Source of the DNA: Lactifluus volemus
Lineage: Eukaryota; Basidiomycota; Agaricomycetes; Russulales; Russulaceae
Assembly: GCA_022376515.1 (NCBI GenBank)
Contig: WTXI01000295.1
Location: 1-44,722, forward strand
Length of the DNA stretch: 44,722 nucleotides
Reading direction: 5' to 3'
The notes below the pieces were generated by a model, which was given only the letters and a program-made list of their open reading frames with translations, was not told the DNA's origin and searched no databases. The translations under genes and the position numbers were made by a program. The first letter of the stretch is position 1. Every line of letters starts with the position of its first letter. Positions 1 through 10,509 of this stretch are shown here, piece after piece.

Positions 1-1170
1 TGACCTTAAGGGACGGCGGTTGGGCGTGTTAGCGTTCTCCAGGCACCGCTGTAGGCCATGCCTCAGCTGACTCTACCGCTCTCACTTGTCACTGCATCGC
101 TAATGAGGCACTGAAAATAAAACAACCTTTTTCCCACCCCCTGTGCAACCTGTGCAAACTCCAGAACGTGCTGCTGCTACTAGAACCTAGAGTCCTACAG
201 TGCCAGGGGAGAAACACTCTGAGAGGAGGGGAATAGTTAAGTAAGTATACTGAAAAGACCATTTGCCGCTGAGTGGGGCCAGCCTATCGGCTGGCGTGGA
301 TAGCCACATAAAGGGCAAGTTTGGTGGCGAGACACCCTTGGGGAATGGGAAAAGGGGGTGGTACAGGTATCAGAGCAGTCGCATTTCAACGCCGTCCCCT
401 GACGCAGCTCGCGACAATGAGTTGTTCAATTGGGCATCTATCAGCTTCCGGCCGAGAGAACACACGATCATACCCACAGAATGGTCGACCGTGGGAGTTG
501 GGATGCTGTACGTGGGTGGAAGGACGAGAGACATGGATTCAAGGCTTCCTAGAAAGGTGGCGGACCAGGAATGTCTGGAACCAATCTCTCTTCGTCAGGC
601 GAGAGAACCCGAGCCTTGCCAGCGGGGCTCGCACCCAGGCGTATGTCTGTCAGCAGGCTCAGTCCAGCGCCTTCGCGCCCAGCGTGCCAGAGGTGTCTAT
701 GTTTTCGATTATGAGATGGCAACAGGTATCTAGTCACGGAGCACATCTCCGTTCCGTCCTTTCGCTCCTGGATCGACGAACCGGGCCTCTCCGGCAAAGA
801 GCGCCAGGACAGAACTGCCACCGCCCTCGCAGCCATCACCTGGCTGCTATCATGCCCCCTTCCAGATGGGGACATGGGACGCATCCAACATAGCTTCTTC
901 GGAAATGGAGGAGGCCCCTGTTCCGTTCGTCAACGCCGCCTCCTTGGAGAAATATGTGAACAAGGTATGACCTCACCCTCTATGACCGCGGTTCGTCTCA
1001 CACCAGTGCCGTGACAGGCCCTGGCCCGTCGGCCACGCCACGGAAGGCCCAAGGACGAAGTCTCCTTCGAAGACGAGCGCTGTCTTCTCCCCCTCGGATA
1101 TCTCCCTCGGCAACTTCCTTTGGGATCCCGTGACGTTGACGGATATGACAGGTGTCCTTCCACTTTACGA
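1..1170. other. Unassigned region, no gene recognised
   Basis: No family was recognised on either strand. Plus-strand frames stay open for 150-190 codons between about 263 and 893, but the overlapping frames read equally well, contain no motif I know and show no convincing splice-site framework. One fragment on the plus strand around 735-880 has a protein-like composition and could be a decayed exon. The right edge, from about 1170, is the start of the 3' flank module of the aspartic-peptidase array. Confidence 0.4.
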
Positions 1171-1245
1171 ACCTTTCGGCGGTCTTCGGAACGGGGGCAT
1201 TTATTGGGAGTAGAATATGTTACGGCGTGACAATGCTAGATAGAT

Positions 1246-2085
1246 TCAGGGAGTGCATGCTTCAGATTCCCCGAGTTCGAATCCGTTATGGCCATTGCCA
1301 ACATCCCAGGCACAGTAGATGTTCTGGAGGAAAGCGTCACCAAGAGAGATCACTGTATCACAAGCGCTGCCCACATGAGAACCAACGGGCACGTACCAAT
1401 AGAGGGAGTATCTGTCGCCTCTGCACCAGCGATACATACATTGGGGGCAGCAACACCGAGATTAATGAAGCAAGCAGGACTAATATTGATGATATCTTTC
1501 ACTGTCTGCTGGAAAGCTTGTCGTGCGATGGGTCAGCTCTTGATCTTGGAGAGGCTCTGCATACAATGGGACCAGAAATATTAACGGAGTCGGTATAGCA
1601 CCACGGAAATGTTACCATCCGGATACTCCGCGAGATCCTTGGAGGTCGCACCAGCTGCCGCGTTATAATTTACATTCCCCGAGCAGCCCAATTAGCACCC
1701 AGCCGCGGGCACGATGAGTTCGCCCATGAGCACAGCAAAGCTCACTGTATCGGACAAAGATTAGACGACAGAGATCACTAGCCAGAGACCATACCAGTGA
1801 ATGTCTGTGGCACGCTTGCTGGAGTGATTGATGCCCTTGGAAAGGCGGTGGCGCTGGCCAGAATTCCTCCGTATGTGAAAATGCCATTCTCCACCTGGGT
1901 AGTATGGTAGTTGTCACGAAACCATAGAAATAGTGGTAACGCTTCGAGATGGGGATGTAAATGTCATTAGTGGAAGATCCGAGACTCGGAGATTGGAATA
2001 GCCCGCGGTGAAAAAAGGAAGTGCAGCGACTCAGAGGATAAAAGCGAAAGGAGGACGTGTTTTTGAGAAAGCGAATGGCTAAACT
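1246..2085 (-). pseudogene. Decayed A1 aspartic peptidase (oldest array member)
   Basis: This is a degenerate relative of the three intact peptidases at 4-13 kb. Reading the minus strand from about 2085, the leader exon is recognisable but the ATG is mutated to ACG. The exon that should carry the first catalytic DTGSS (near 1700-1745) is scrambled and the motif is gone. The following exon keeps a cysteine/glycine loop and an ASSTSK-like stretch (1600-1690). Exon 4 is cut after its first few codons and fused to the middle of exon 6 (near 1460-1480), so the second catalytic motif is deleted. The C-terminal exon is well preserved, with LGDAFLQN and AWDVGNG motifs, and reads to the stop at 1246. 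Its 3' flank matches the 3' flanks of the other copies. It cannot make an active peptidase. Confidence 0.85.
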
Positions 2086-2089
2086 AGAA

Positions 2090-2345
2090 ACTTAAAAGAG
2101 AGAGCAGAAAGGATAGCTGGACTTGAGGGGTCCACTTGGGGTTTTGATATCTGCCGAAGGGGTGACTCAACAAACAATGGACGGCCTTGTGTTGACAACT
2201 GGTGGGACCCGACTGATTTGAACGCCTTTGAACGAGTTAAAAACTGAGAAACTTAGTTAAAAGCATCACCAACGAATCCTATTATCACCCCGGCCAGTGA
2301 CCTTTGTAGCATAAATGTCATCGGTCCCTGCAGTGGCGGGTGAGT
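2090..2345. repeat. 5' flank module of the peptidase array, decayed copy
   Basis: Resembles the promoter-side module of the intact peptidases. Shared elements are a TATA-like position near 2140, the GTGTTGACAACTGGTGGGA block near 2192 and the string CATAAATGTCATC near 2310. It is much more diverged than the modules of copies A, B and C, consistent with an older duplication. Confidence 0.6.
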
Positions 2346-2399
2346 GTGCCAGTCAGAGTGGACGACGCGACTTCACCACCCCCACATTGCATGCCACTA

Positions 2400-2680
2400 T
2401 CATTCTGATTATGCTACATCTCCGAATAGCAACGCAAGCTCCCCGCTCAGTTGTCCTCAGCCCCCAGTTACGCTGACACGTCGATCCACCGCTCTTTGCG
2501 GCGCTTCCCTCGCCAGGTCAGCTCGTAGACGGGAAACACCAGTCGAATCCATGGCCATTCAAAAAGCCCGTGACAAAGCCCAGCCCGCCACCCATAATGA
2601 GGTGGTGCGGCGTGCCAGACAAGTGTTCTTTTCAACCTAAAACCTAGGAAAGCAAGTGAGAACGCCAGAAAACTTATGAA
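2400..2680 (+). pseudogene. Decayed partial copy of the membrane-protein gene at 14 kb
   Basis: Matches 14180-14490 in order. It keeps the intron tail (GATTATGCTACATCTC), the Ser/Pro-rich stretch starting CCGAATAGCA, the GACGGGAA-CACCAG segment, CCATTCAAA-CCCGTGACAAAG and the GGCGTGCCAGACAAGT segment. About 70 bp between the intron and the Ser/Pro stretch are missing, and the reading frame shifts within the copy, so it is not functional. It sits on the far side of the decayed peptidase in the same relative position and orientation that the intact membrane-protein gene has to peptidase C. This shows that the ancestral duplication included both genes. Confidence 0.8.
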
Positions 2681-2689
2681 AAATCAGTT

Positions 2690-3400
2690 TACCCCATCCA
2701 CTCTCCACCACACGTCATTCACACCGAGTCTTCGCTCTCCCAATCGCTCTCGGCGCCCTCCGAGTCCCCGTTTGCCGCCCCTCCCTTATCGGCGATGGCT
2801 CGCTCCCCCTCCCTGATCACTCTCCTCCCCTTCCCATCACTATACACCCTCCCAACTCAGGCCAACTATTCTCGCCCAGCCTCTCTGACGTTCCCGCTTC
2901 TCTTATCTCTCAGATTGTCTCTAGTTTCTCAGGGTGAGTCGTGACCGCACATAACAAATGTTAGATGACGAACTCTAGAACTACGTCCACCACCGAGGCG
3001 CAATTAAGAGGATAAGCTATGCATATCGTTCCAGCACTTCGAACAAATGAATGGATGCCAGTGTCCCGGTCGACCGTCCACGCCCTTTTACCGTTGTTCC
3101 CCTGTCACAAGCTTCAGGCGCCAGTAGAGGGGTCATCTCAATATCCTCGTACTCAACGAAAAACTCTCTTCTGTGGTTCAGTGATCATCTTCCGGGATAT
3201 CCTTTAGTTGATGGAGCACCCACGGCTACCCATTCTCCGGCACCTACCTCGGAGAAAGCCTCGGTCTCATCTCGGCCTTACCGTGTCCTACTATGATTCT
3301 TGTCAAGATTTCATGCCTTGTTTCAAACGTTACTTACTCCCCCTGCTTCCGGCCTAACTTATAAATACACCCGTAAAGTTCGTCAGCCAAGTCTATTAAT
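2690..3400. other. Pyrimidine-rich spacer, unassigned
   Basis: No recognisable gene. About 2690-2940 is strongly C/T-rich on the plus strand. A plus frame at about 3051-3296 is open for some 80 codons with a plausible Ser/Pro-rich composition but no motif or confident splice site. It may be the rest of the decayed gene at 2400-2680 or chance. From about 3410 the sequence becomes the 3' flank module of peptidase A. Confidence 0.35.
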
Positions 3401-3409
3401 AATAATGGC

Positions 3410-3598
3410 TCGTACTTTAAGCATTAGCGCCATAGGTATCTATAGACTTTGTGTCGTAAAGACCTCTGAATCGCGCGATGGAGACGCAGCAAACCATCGT
3501 TGCTAGTCTTCCCTTTTCAAGTTATTAATAAACTTTTGTGGTGTCCTAAGGTATTTGACTTGACGACCATTTCAATTTTCGGAGAATGGGTATTTACT
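3410..3598. repeat. 3' flank module of peptidase A (left part)
   Basis: Shared with 6400-6570, 8640-8715 and 11655-11815. The common stretch runs through TAAAGACC-CTGAATCG, then TTATTAATAAA, GTCCTAA-GTATTTGACTTGACG and ends in GAGAATGGGTATTTA. It lies downstream of each peptidase gene and probably carries 3'-end formation signals for the minus-strand transcripts. Confidence 0.75.
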
Positions 3599-3899
3599 AG
3601 AAGTGCCGACGATGTCGACAAGGACCTTGCTTGTATGGAGGGGAACATCTATGAAAGAAATGTACGGTGCTAGAACTCACCAAGGTCAATATCAAAAACA
3701 AAGCAACGTGCGGTCACCTGACTGCACAAATTAGTCTAAGTTACGCCACCAACCTCTAAACGGAAGCGATTTCAAAAGATCCGATCCAATCATGAACCAG
3801 AATTTAGCAAGGCACACCAATAGCAAAGCCGGATTTTGCAAGGCACGGTCGAATTTACGACCGCACTGAATACCTTGCAAGCGAGGTAACAAGCAAGGT
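3599..3899. other. About 300-bp insertion in the 3' flank of peptidase A
   Basis: In the other copies the flank runs directly from GGGTATTTA into TTGGGAGTTAAAA. In copy A roughly 300 bp lie between these two points. I find no terminal inverted repeats, no poly(A) tract and no clear target-site duplication beyond one or two bases. Short internal direct repeats occur (GCAAGGCAC at about 3809 and 3838). It may be a small non-autonomous element, or sequence lost from the other copies. Confidence 0.5.
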
Positions 3900-3992
3900 A
3901 ATTGGGAGTTAAAAAATGTTACGTGACAACGCCAAATAAAAATGTATTTCTCCCATGACAAGGGCGAGAAATGGATTAGATAATTCACATTT

Positions 3993-5604
3993 TTACACCC
4001 GGAGGTCAGCAAATCCAATGCGGCCATTGCCAACATCCCAGGCAGTGTAGACGTTCCGGAGGACATTATCACCAAGAATCCAGAATACTGTATCACGACC
4101 TGTCAGCGCTGCCCACATGAAAATCAACGGGCCAACGTACAGCCAGTGAGTTGAGCATCCGACACCACGCCAGCGACGCATGTAGTAAGGTCATTTTTAA
4201 AGGGACCGTAATTAAATGTAGCACTGATGTCGATCACCTTCCCACCAACAGTGATGGAAATGGGAGTGTGGAAATCACATGGGACTGACATAGTAGGAAG
4301 ATCAATCTATGCGTCAGAGTCAACTAAGTGAATGCATCACGTAACGCACTACTGTAGTAGCCTTCACCAATCACTGGCGCCGGCTTAGCACCAGGAATTC
4401 TTTCATAGAATCGCGAAACGGTAGCAGGATCACCAGTGATTAGGGAGGAACCGGTATCAAAGATCGCCGCGGTGGGTCCTATCACTCCCTTTCCATTCAC
4501 AGAAATGTTATCGAAGTATGCTATCCACCAACTCTAGCCAAAAAAATAATTATATTAGCATCCACGTTCAAGCGATGCTGTGACAGTAGTGGGGCAAACC
4601 TTATGAGTCAGCGTAACCCAGGTAAATTCACCGGTAAAGTGATTGGGATTAATGCCGCCGAGATAGAGCTCGGATCCGCCGGAATTAGACAATTTGAAAG
4701 AGAATATGGGACAGTCTACTGCATTCTCGTACACCAGAGTCTGGAATACCGGAGGTGCGTTCATTTGAGATAGAGGCTGGAAGGCCATCCCCATCAGGCC
4801 GTCAGGCCGGAAGTTTGTGATATTGAAGTTCGCAGAATAATTGGTTACGGCCGCCAGTGTCTGCGGGAAAGCCTATAGTATCGAGCAATCCGTCAGCGCC
4901 TGATCTTAGGAAAAAAACAAAGGAGCTCTGCATACATCAAGATCAGAAATGCTAACGACGTCAGAAAATTGAAACCCGAAAGTCGTGGAGTTATCCGCGA
5001 GTTGAATACCAAAACTCTTGTGGAGATTCTTGGAAGTCGAACTAGCACTCGGGTCATAACGTGCATGTCCCTCGCAGCCCGAACGGCAGTTATTCCCCGA
5101 CACGAAAAGATCGCTGCTGCCCGTATCGATGTTCACTGTATCGGAGCAAAGATTAGACAGTGGCTTTGATCACTGGACAGAAAATATCGTACATACCGGT
5201 GACTTTTTGGCGTGGTGTGCCGATCTCGATCAGACAGTACCACAGGCCTTCATCCTTGACACTGGTCAACGGAACGGTACCAGTTGCACGCTTCCTTGAG
5301 AGGTCGATACCCCCGGCAAAGGGGTGGATTTTTTTAATATTCCTATAGTACGTATGAAAGCCATGTTTTATCTTCCTGGCAATGCGAGTGACAGTATGTC
5401 ATCAGAGAAAATAACAATAAAATAGAGATCGTACTCGATAGTGCGAAGGTTGTGCTTGACTAATGAGGTAGCATCCACGACTCGGACACCACCATGATCG
5501 ATGTAGAGGGAACGCTTCGAAATGGAAATTGACTGCGCTGCTGTGAATGCGGTGAAGAAGAGAATTGCAGCAACTCGGAGGACAAAGGCGTTGGAGGGGA
5601 ACAT
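3993..5604 (-). CDS. A1 aspartic peptidase, copy A (seven exons)
   Basis: Probably a secreted pepsin-like endopeptidase. The start is the ATG at 5602-5604, followed by a hydrophobic leader (VAAILFFTAFTAAQ) and a basic propeptide. Exons join in frame through six short introns at the same sites as copy C, ending at the TAA at 3993. Both catalytic motifs are present: VNIDTGSSDL in exon 3 (near 5124) and FDTGSS in exon 5 (near 4450). Hallmarks of the family include GLMGMAF, PPVFQTL, and the C-terminal ILGDNVLRNVYTAWDVGNG. Expected length is about 415 residues, normal for fungal A1 enzymes. Oddities: at the position of the conserved flap tyrosine the sequence reads SFGIQLADN, so the tyrosine is replaced, probably by leucine, and an extra cysteine (WYCLI) lies before the first catalytic motif. 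Splicing is inferred from sequence only. Confidence 0.85.
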
Positions 5605-5689
5605 TTGAGAAAACGAGTGGAAGGTTTACTAGACTGGGAAGAAGAATATCTGAACTTGAGCGATCTCCTTGGGGTTTTAATAACTGTCG

Positions 5690-6400
5690 AAGGGGGGTGT
5701 ATCGCGCTCTTCGGAATAACTCCCATGTGTGCCGCGGCATCCTTGTGTCGGAAACCTGACGCACTCGAACGCCTCCTATTATCACGTCAAGGGGCAGAAT
5801 GCCGTGACTACGGAACATAAATGCTACCCTGGCACGTTGAAGGGATTATCGTCCTATAAGACGAGAACAGAGGGTTCATACTAGTAGATATCCAAGTGTC
5901 GAACTAAGTGTCAGTGAGTCCGAGTCCAGGCGTGTATGACTCGGAAATTTCCCAGAGAGTGCCAGTCACAGTAGTGGACGGTGCTCCGACAAGCTCGTGC
6001 ACATGTGAGGTCGGGTGAACAGATCCAGATAACAGAGAGGGATCAGACCGTTTATTATTGTACTTTTCAGATAAGTTGGCACAAAACGCCCAAATGAAAA
6101 ATAAATAAATAAATAAAAACTAAAAAATTATGGAGAAAAATCAGACGAAAATTCAAATTTCGGGCAGATGACCGAGTCACAACAATTTGACCAAATGAAG
6201 TGGCAACTAGACACCACCGCCGCCGAATAGGTTAAACGCCACTTACCACTACCTTTAGGCCGGAAGGTCAACAGCGGGTCCTGGCTACCTACTCGGCGGC
6301 ATAGCCATGAGTCCATGACCTGGAACACGCGAGCTCGCGCAGAGCACCAGCGGCACAGCTCTCGGGGGTGCTTGGAGATGGCTCATGTACTTTACACCTT
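5690..6400. repeat. 5' flank module of peptidase A
   Basis: Promoter-side repeat shared with 6840-7140 (partial), 7190-7860, 10510-11190 and 13570-13960 (partial). Landmarks in order are GACGCACTCGAACGCCT, CATAAATGC-ACCCTGGCACGTTGA, GTCCTATAAGACGAGAA, TGTCCAAGTGTCGAACTA, GAGGTCGGGTGAACAGATC, an (AAAT)n microsatellite, TTATGGAGAAAAATCAG and a distal block ATAGGTTAAACGCCACTTA. The TATA-like position seen in copies B and C reads TTATTAAAAC here (about 5674-5684). Confidence 0.8.
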
Positions 6401-6655
6401 AGCACCATAGATATCAATAGACTTCTGTCGTAAAGACCCCTGAATCGCGCGATGGAAACGCAGCGAACCACCGCCACTAGTCTTCCTGTTTATTAATAAA
6501 CTTTTGTGGTGTCCTAAAGTATTTGACTTGACGACCATTTCGGTATTCGGAGAATGGGTATTTATTGGGAGTTAAAAAATGTTACGTGACAACGCCAAAT
6601 AGAAATGTGTTTCTCCCATGACAAGGGCGAGAAATGGATTAGATAATTCACATTT

Positions 6656-6843
6656 TTACACCCGGAGGTCAGCAAATCCAATGCGGCCATTGCCAACATC
6701 CCATGCAGTGTAGACGTTCTGGAGGAAAACAACACCAAGAACCCAGAATACTGTATCACGACCTGTCAGTGCTGCCCACATGAAAATCAACGGGCCAACG
6801 TACCACCAGTGAGTTGAGCATCCCACGCTGCGCCAGCGGGCAT
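6656..6843 (-). pseudogene. Truncated A1 aspartic peptidase (last exons only)
   Basis: Only the tail of exon 6 (WDAQLTGG), intron 6 and exon 7 (NVYTAWDVGNGRIGFADL) remain, with normal splice sites and the stop at 6656. The LGD motif of exon 7 is altered to LGV. Just upstream, at about 6838-6843, the coding sequence jumps directly into the 5' flank module (CATCCTTGTGTTGGCAACTG). About 1.4 kb, comprising exons 1-5, part of exon 6 and the start region, is therefore deleted. The shared letters GGCAT occur at both ends in the intact copies, which fits a microhomology-mediated deletion. Confidence 0.85.
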
Positions 6844-7860
6844 CCTTGTGTTGGCAACTGGTGGAACCTGACGCACTCGAACGCCTCGGAACGGTTCTCT
6901 AATGAGTCTTATTATTACCTCAAGTGGACAGAGTGCCGTGACTACGGAGCATAAATGCCATCCTGGCACGTTGAGGAGATTTACCGTCCTATAAGACGAG
7001 AACAGAGGGTTCATACTACTAGTAGATGTCCAAGTGTCGAACTAGGTGCCAGTGAATCCGGGCGTGTATACTCGGAGATCCGCCGGAGAATGCCAATCAC
7101 AGTAGTGGACGATGCTCCGAGCAAGCTCGCGTAAGTACATGAGGGGTCGGTAAAGCGGTCAGACGATTATCTATTAATCGTTTTAAAGAACCGCGGCCAG
7201 TGGAACCTGAAGCACATGAACACAGTCAAATACAGTGACTGAGAAATTTAGCGAACTGTTCGCTAATGAGTCCTATTATCACCTCATGGACAGAATGCCT
7301 TGGCTATGAAGCATAAATGCCATCCTGGCGCGATAAGACCGTGACGAGAACAGAGGGTTCATACTACTAGCACTAGTAGATGTCCAAGTGTCGAACTAGG
7401 TCCTAGTGAGTCTGGGCCCAGGTATGTATGACTCGGAAATCCGCCGGTCATAGTGGTGGACGATGCTCCGATCAAGCTCGCGTACATGTGAGGTCGGGTG
7501 AACAGATCCAGATAGCGATCAGACCGTTATTATTCAGATAAGTTGGCACAAAGCCCAAATCAAGCATAAATAAATAAATAAATAAATATAAACTAAAATT
7601 TATGGAGAAAAATCAGGGGAAAATCCAAATTTCGGGCAGATGACCGAGTCACAACCTCCTCTACAATTTAACAATGAGGTGGCAACTAGACACCACCGCC
7701 GCCGAATAGGTTAAACGCCACTTACCACTACCTTTAGGCCGGAAGGCCAACAGCGGGTCCTGGCTACCTACACGGCGGCATAGCCATGACTTAGATCACG
7801 CGAGCTCGCGAAGAGCATCAGCGGTACAACTCTCGGGGGTGCTTGGTGTGAGCATCAAAC
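6844..7860. repeat. Two consecutive 5' flank modules without a gene
   Basis: The first (6844-7140) is the partial module attached to the truncated peptidase. The second (about 7190-7860) is a nearly complete additional copy, including the (AAAT)n tract near 7568 and the distal ATAGGTTAAACGCCACTTA block near 7707. No peptidase coding sequence lies between them. This may be what is left after a further unequal exchange. Confidence 0.7.
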
Positions 7861-8640
7861 GAAGTAGTGGGGGTCGTGTGCGGGTGAGCAGGCCAGAGTT
7901 GATGATCACGGTGGGACTGAAAAAGACACGGAACTGAATGAATGAGTCGCGGTTTTCCTGGCCGGATTGGCTGCCAGTTGCGCGAGTGGCGTCCAGAAGG
8001 AGCACTAGAACTTGTACACAAGAAACTTTTGTGAGATGAGAGAGCTCGTAGACTGTCAATCATGGTTGATGGAGAGTATAATTAGTTGTTCCATACCACT
8101 GTCAGCACGACTACAAATCCGAGCCGGCTACTTTCCCTTGGATCATGGAGAAGCTGACGAATCGAGTACACGAAATCGGGGGCATTCAGGGAAATGAGGG
8201 AATTAAGCATCGAGTCGAGCTCGAATGGGTCTTCCTCTCACTCGATGGCATCCTCGTCCTCACTAGTACTCGAGGACACGTCCTCAGGAGACTTGTGCTC
8301 GAAAGTTGCCTGGAGTTTTCCCAACGTGCTGACGGGCATCAAGAGGTTGTTTCTTATCTGCAGAGGAGAGATCCCAGAAGAGTGAATAGTTGTCGAAATG
8401 AACGCATGAACACCGGATTTCTCGACTCAATGGCGTGGGAAAAAAACGTTCAACAACAATCTTGTTCGCTCGTATAACTCGACAGTTTCGATCTTCTAAC
8501 ACTACTCTGAAAAGCATACGTCCCATTCATCCATGAACCCACCACGTGGCAGCCATGGCTCGCCCTCATTGTACGGTTGGCCAGTCTCTTTACGCAAGAT
8601 ATCATTGGGCAACTGCTCATGCGGTCTGATCTTCTCCCCT
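7861..8640. other. Unique spacer between array units
   Basis: Not shared with the other array spacers. Plus-strand frames of 60-110 codons (8012-8477) overlap one another and show no motif or splice framework I recognise. I call no gene here. Confidence 0.4.
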
Positions 8641-8793
8641 TTATTAATAAATTGTCCTAAAGTATTTGACTTGACGACCATTTCGGTATTCGGAGAATGG
8701 GTATTTATTGGGAATTAAAACATGTTACGTGACAACGCCAAATAAAAATGTGACAAGGGCGAGAACTTGAAATGGATTAGATAATTCACATTT

Positions 8794-10416
8794 TTACACT
8801 CGGAGGTCAGCAAATCCAATGCGGCCATTGCCAACATCCCACGCAGTGTAGACGTTCTGGAGGAAAACATCACCAAGAATCCAGAATACTGTATCACGAC
8901 CTGTCAGTGCTGCCCACATGAAAATCAACGGGCCAACGTACCACCAGTGAGTTGAGCATCCGACGTTGCGCCTGCGAGGCATGTATGAGAGTTATCGGAG
9001 GAAACGGGACCGAAATTAAATGCAGCAGGGCTAATGTTGATCACCTTCCCACCAACAGTGATGGAAATGGGAGTGTTGAAATTACATGGGACTGACATAG
9101 TAGGAAGATCAATCTATGGGTCAGGGTCAACTAAGTGAATGCATCACGTAACGCACTAGTGTAAAAGCCATCACCAATCTCTGGCGCCCCCTTAGCATTA
9201 GGGATGGCTTCAAAGAATTTCGAGATGCCATGAGGATCACCAACGAGTTGGGTGGTACCGGTATCAAAGATCGCCGCGGTGGGTCCTATCACTTCCTTTC
9301 CATTCACAGAAATGCTATCGAAGGACGCTAGCCAGAAACTCTAGCCAAAAAAACATCGTATTAGCACCCACGTTCAAGTGATGCCGTGACAGTGGTAGGG
9401 CGAACCTTATGAGTCAGCGAGACCCAGGTGAAATCACCGATAAAGAGATTGGGATTCGCGCCGGCGAGATAAAGCTCGGATTTGCCGGGAATAGTAGACA
9501 ACTTGAAAGAGAATATTGGATAGTCTACTGCATTCTGGTCCATCAGAGTCTGGAATACCGGAGGTGCGTTCATTTCAGATATAGACTGGAAGGCCATCCC
9601 CATCAGGCCGTCAGCCGGGAAGTGTGTGATATTGAACTCTGTAGAATAATTGGTTGCGGCTGCCAGTGTCTGCGGGAAAGCCTATAGTATCAACAATCCG
9701 TCAGCGGCCGCGCTTGATCTTAGGGAAAAAAACAAAGGAGCTCTGCATACAACAAGATCAGAAACGCTAACGGCATCAGTAAATTCACGCCCGTAAATCG
9801 TGCCGTTACCCTTGAAAGGAAATACAAAACTCTTGTGGAGATCCCTGGAGGTCGAACTAGCATCCGAGTCATAACGTGAATGTCCGTCGCAGCCCGAACG
9901 GCAGTTATCCGCGGGCATGATAAGATCGCTGCTGCCCGTATCGAAGTCCACTGTATCGGAGCAAAGGTTAGACAGTGGATTTGATCACTAGACAGAAAAG
10001 ATCATACATACCGGTGAATTTTTGGGGTGGTGTGCCGATATCGATCTGACCGTACCACGAGATGGCATTGAAATCGATCAACGAAACGCTACCAATTGCA
10101 CGCTTCCTTGACAGATCGATGCCCCCGACAAAGGGGTGGTCTTCGCCAGTATTCTTCTGGTACCTAATAAAGCCATCCTTTATCTTGCTGTCATTGCGAG
10201 TGGCGGTATGTCATCGGAGAAAATCACAATAAAATAGAGATCGTACTAGATAGTGTGAAGCTTGTTCCTGAGTAATAAGGTAGCATCCACGACTGGGACA
10301 TTATTACGATTGAAATGGTGGGAACGCTTCGAGATGGAAATTGTCTTCGCTGTTGTGAATGCGGTGAAAAAGAGAATTGCAGCAACTCGGAGGACAAAGG
10401 CGTTGGAGGGAAACAT
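8794..10416 (-). CDS. A1 aspartic peptidase, copy B (seven exons)
   Basis: Intact paralogue of copies A and C. The start is the ATG at 10414-10416, with the same hydrophobic leader (VAAILFFTAFTTA), and the stop is at 8794. All six introns can be joined in frame. Intron 5 supports the GTGCGT donor, because the bases just upstream differ from A and C (ACT for AGT) without changing the frame. Catalytic motifs are VDFDTGSSDL (near 9944) and FDTGTT (near 9262). GLMGMAF, PPVFQTL and ILGDVFLQNVYTAWDVGNG are conserved. The flap region reads SFVFPFKGNG, so the canonical flap tyrosine appears to be phenylalanine. A TATAAAAA box lies 71-78 bp upstream of the ATG. Probably secreted. Function is inferred from family membership. 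Confidence 0.87.
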
Positions 10417-10486
10417 TTGAGAAAACGAGTGGAAGGTTTACTAGACTGGGAAGAAGAATATCTGAACTTGAGCGATCTCCTTGAGG

Positions 10487-10494
10487 TTTTTATA
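10487..10494 (-). promoter_or_regulatory. TATA box of peptidase copy B
   Basis: TATAAAAA on the minus strand, 71-78 bp upstream of the ATG. It is at the same distance in copy C, which supports a real core promoter. Confidence 0.6.
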
Positions 10495-10509
10495 TCTGTC
10501 GAAGTGTAT

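Noticed and set aside
263..893. Two overlapping plus-strand frames of 156 and 190 codons
   Set aside because: No motif, composition equal in both frames, no consistent exon structure.
1262..1290. GAGTTCGAATCCG resembling a tRNA T-loop
   Set aside because: It lies inside the conserved C-terminal exon of the decayed aspartic peptidase and has no other tRNA arms.
3731..4096. Minus frame beginning MIQYSGFLV, repeated near each peptidase
   Set aside because: It is the wrong frame of exon 7. The conserved protein signature (LGD...AWDVGNG) is in the neighbouring frame.
9150..9180. Apparent loss of the intron 5 donor in peptidase B (CTAGTG instead of GTAGTG)
   Set aside because: All three copies can use the better GTGCGT donor three bases further on, which keeps the frame and makes the difference a silent position change in the exon.
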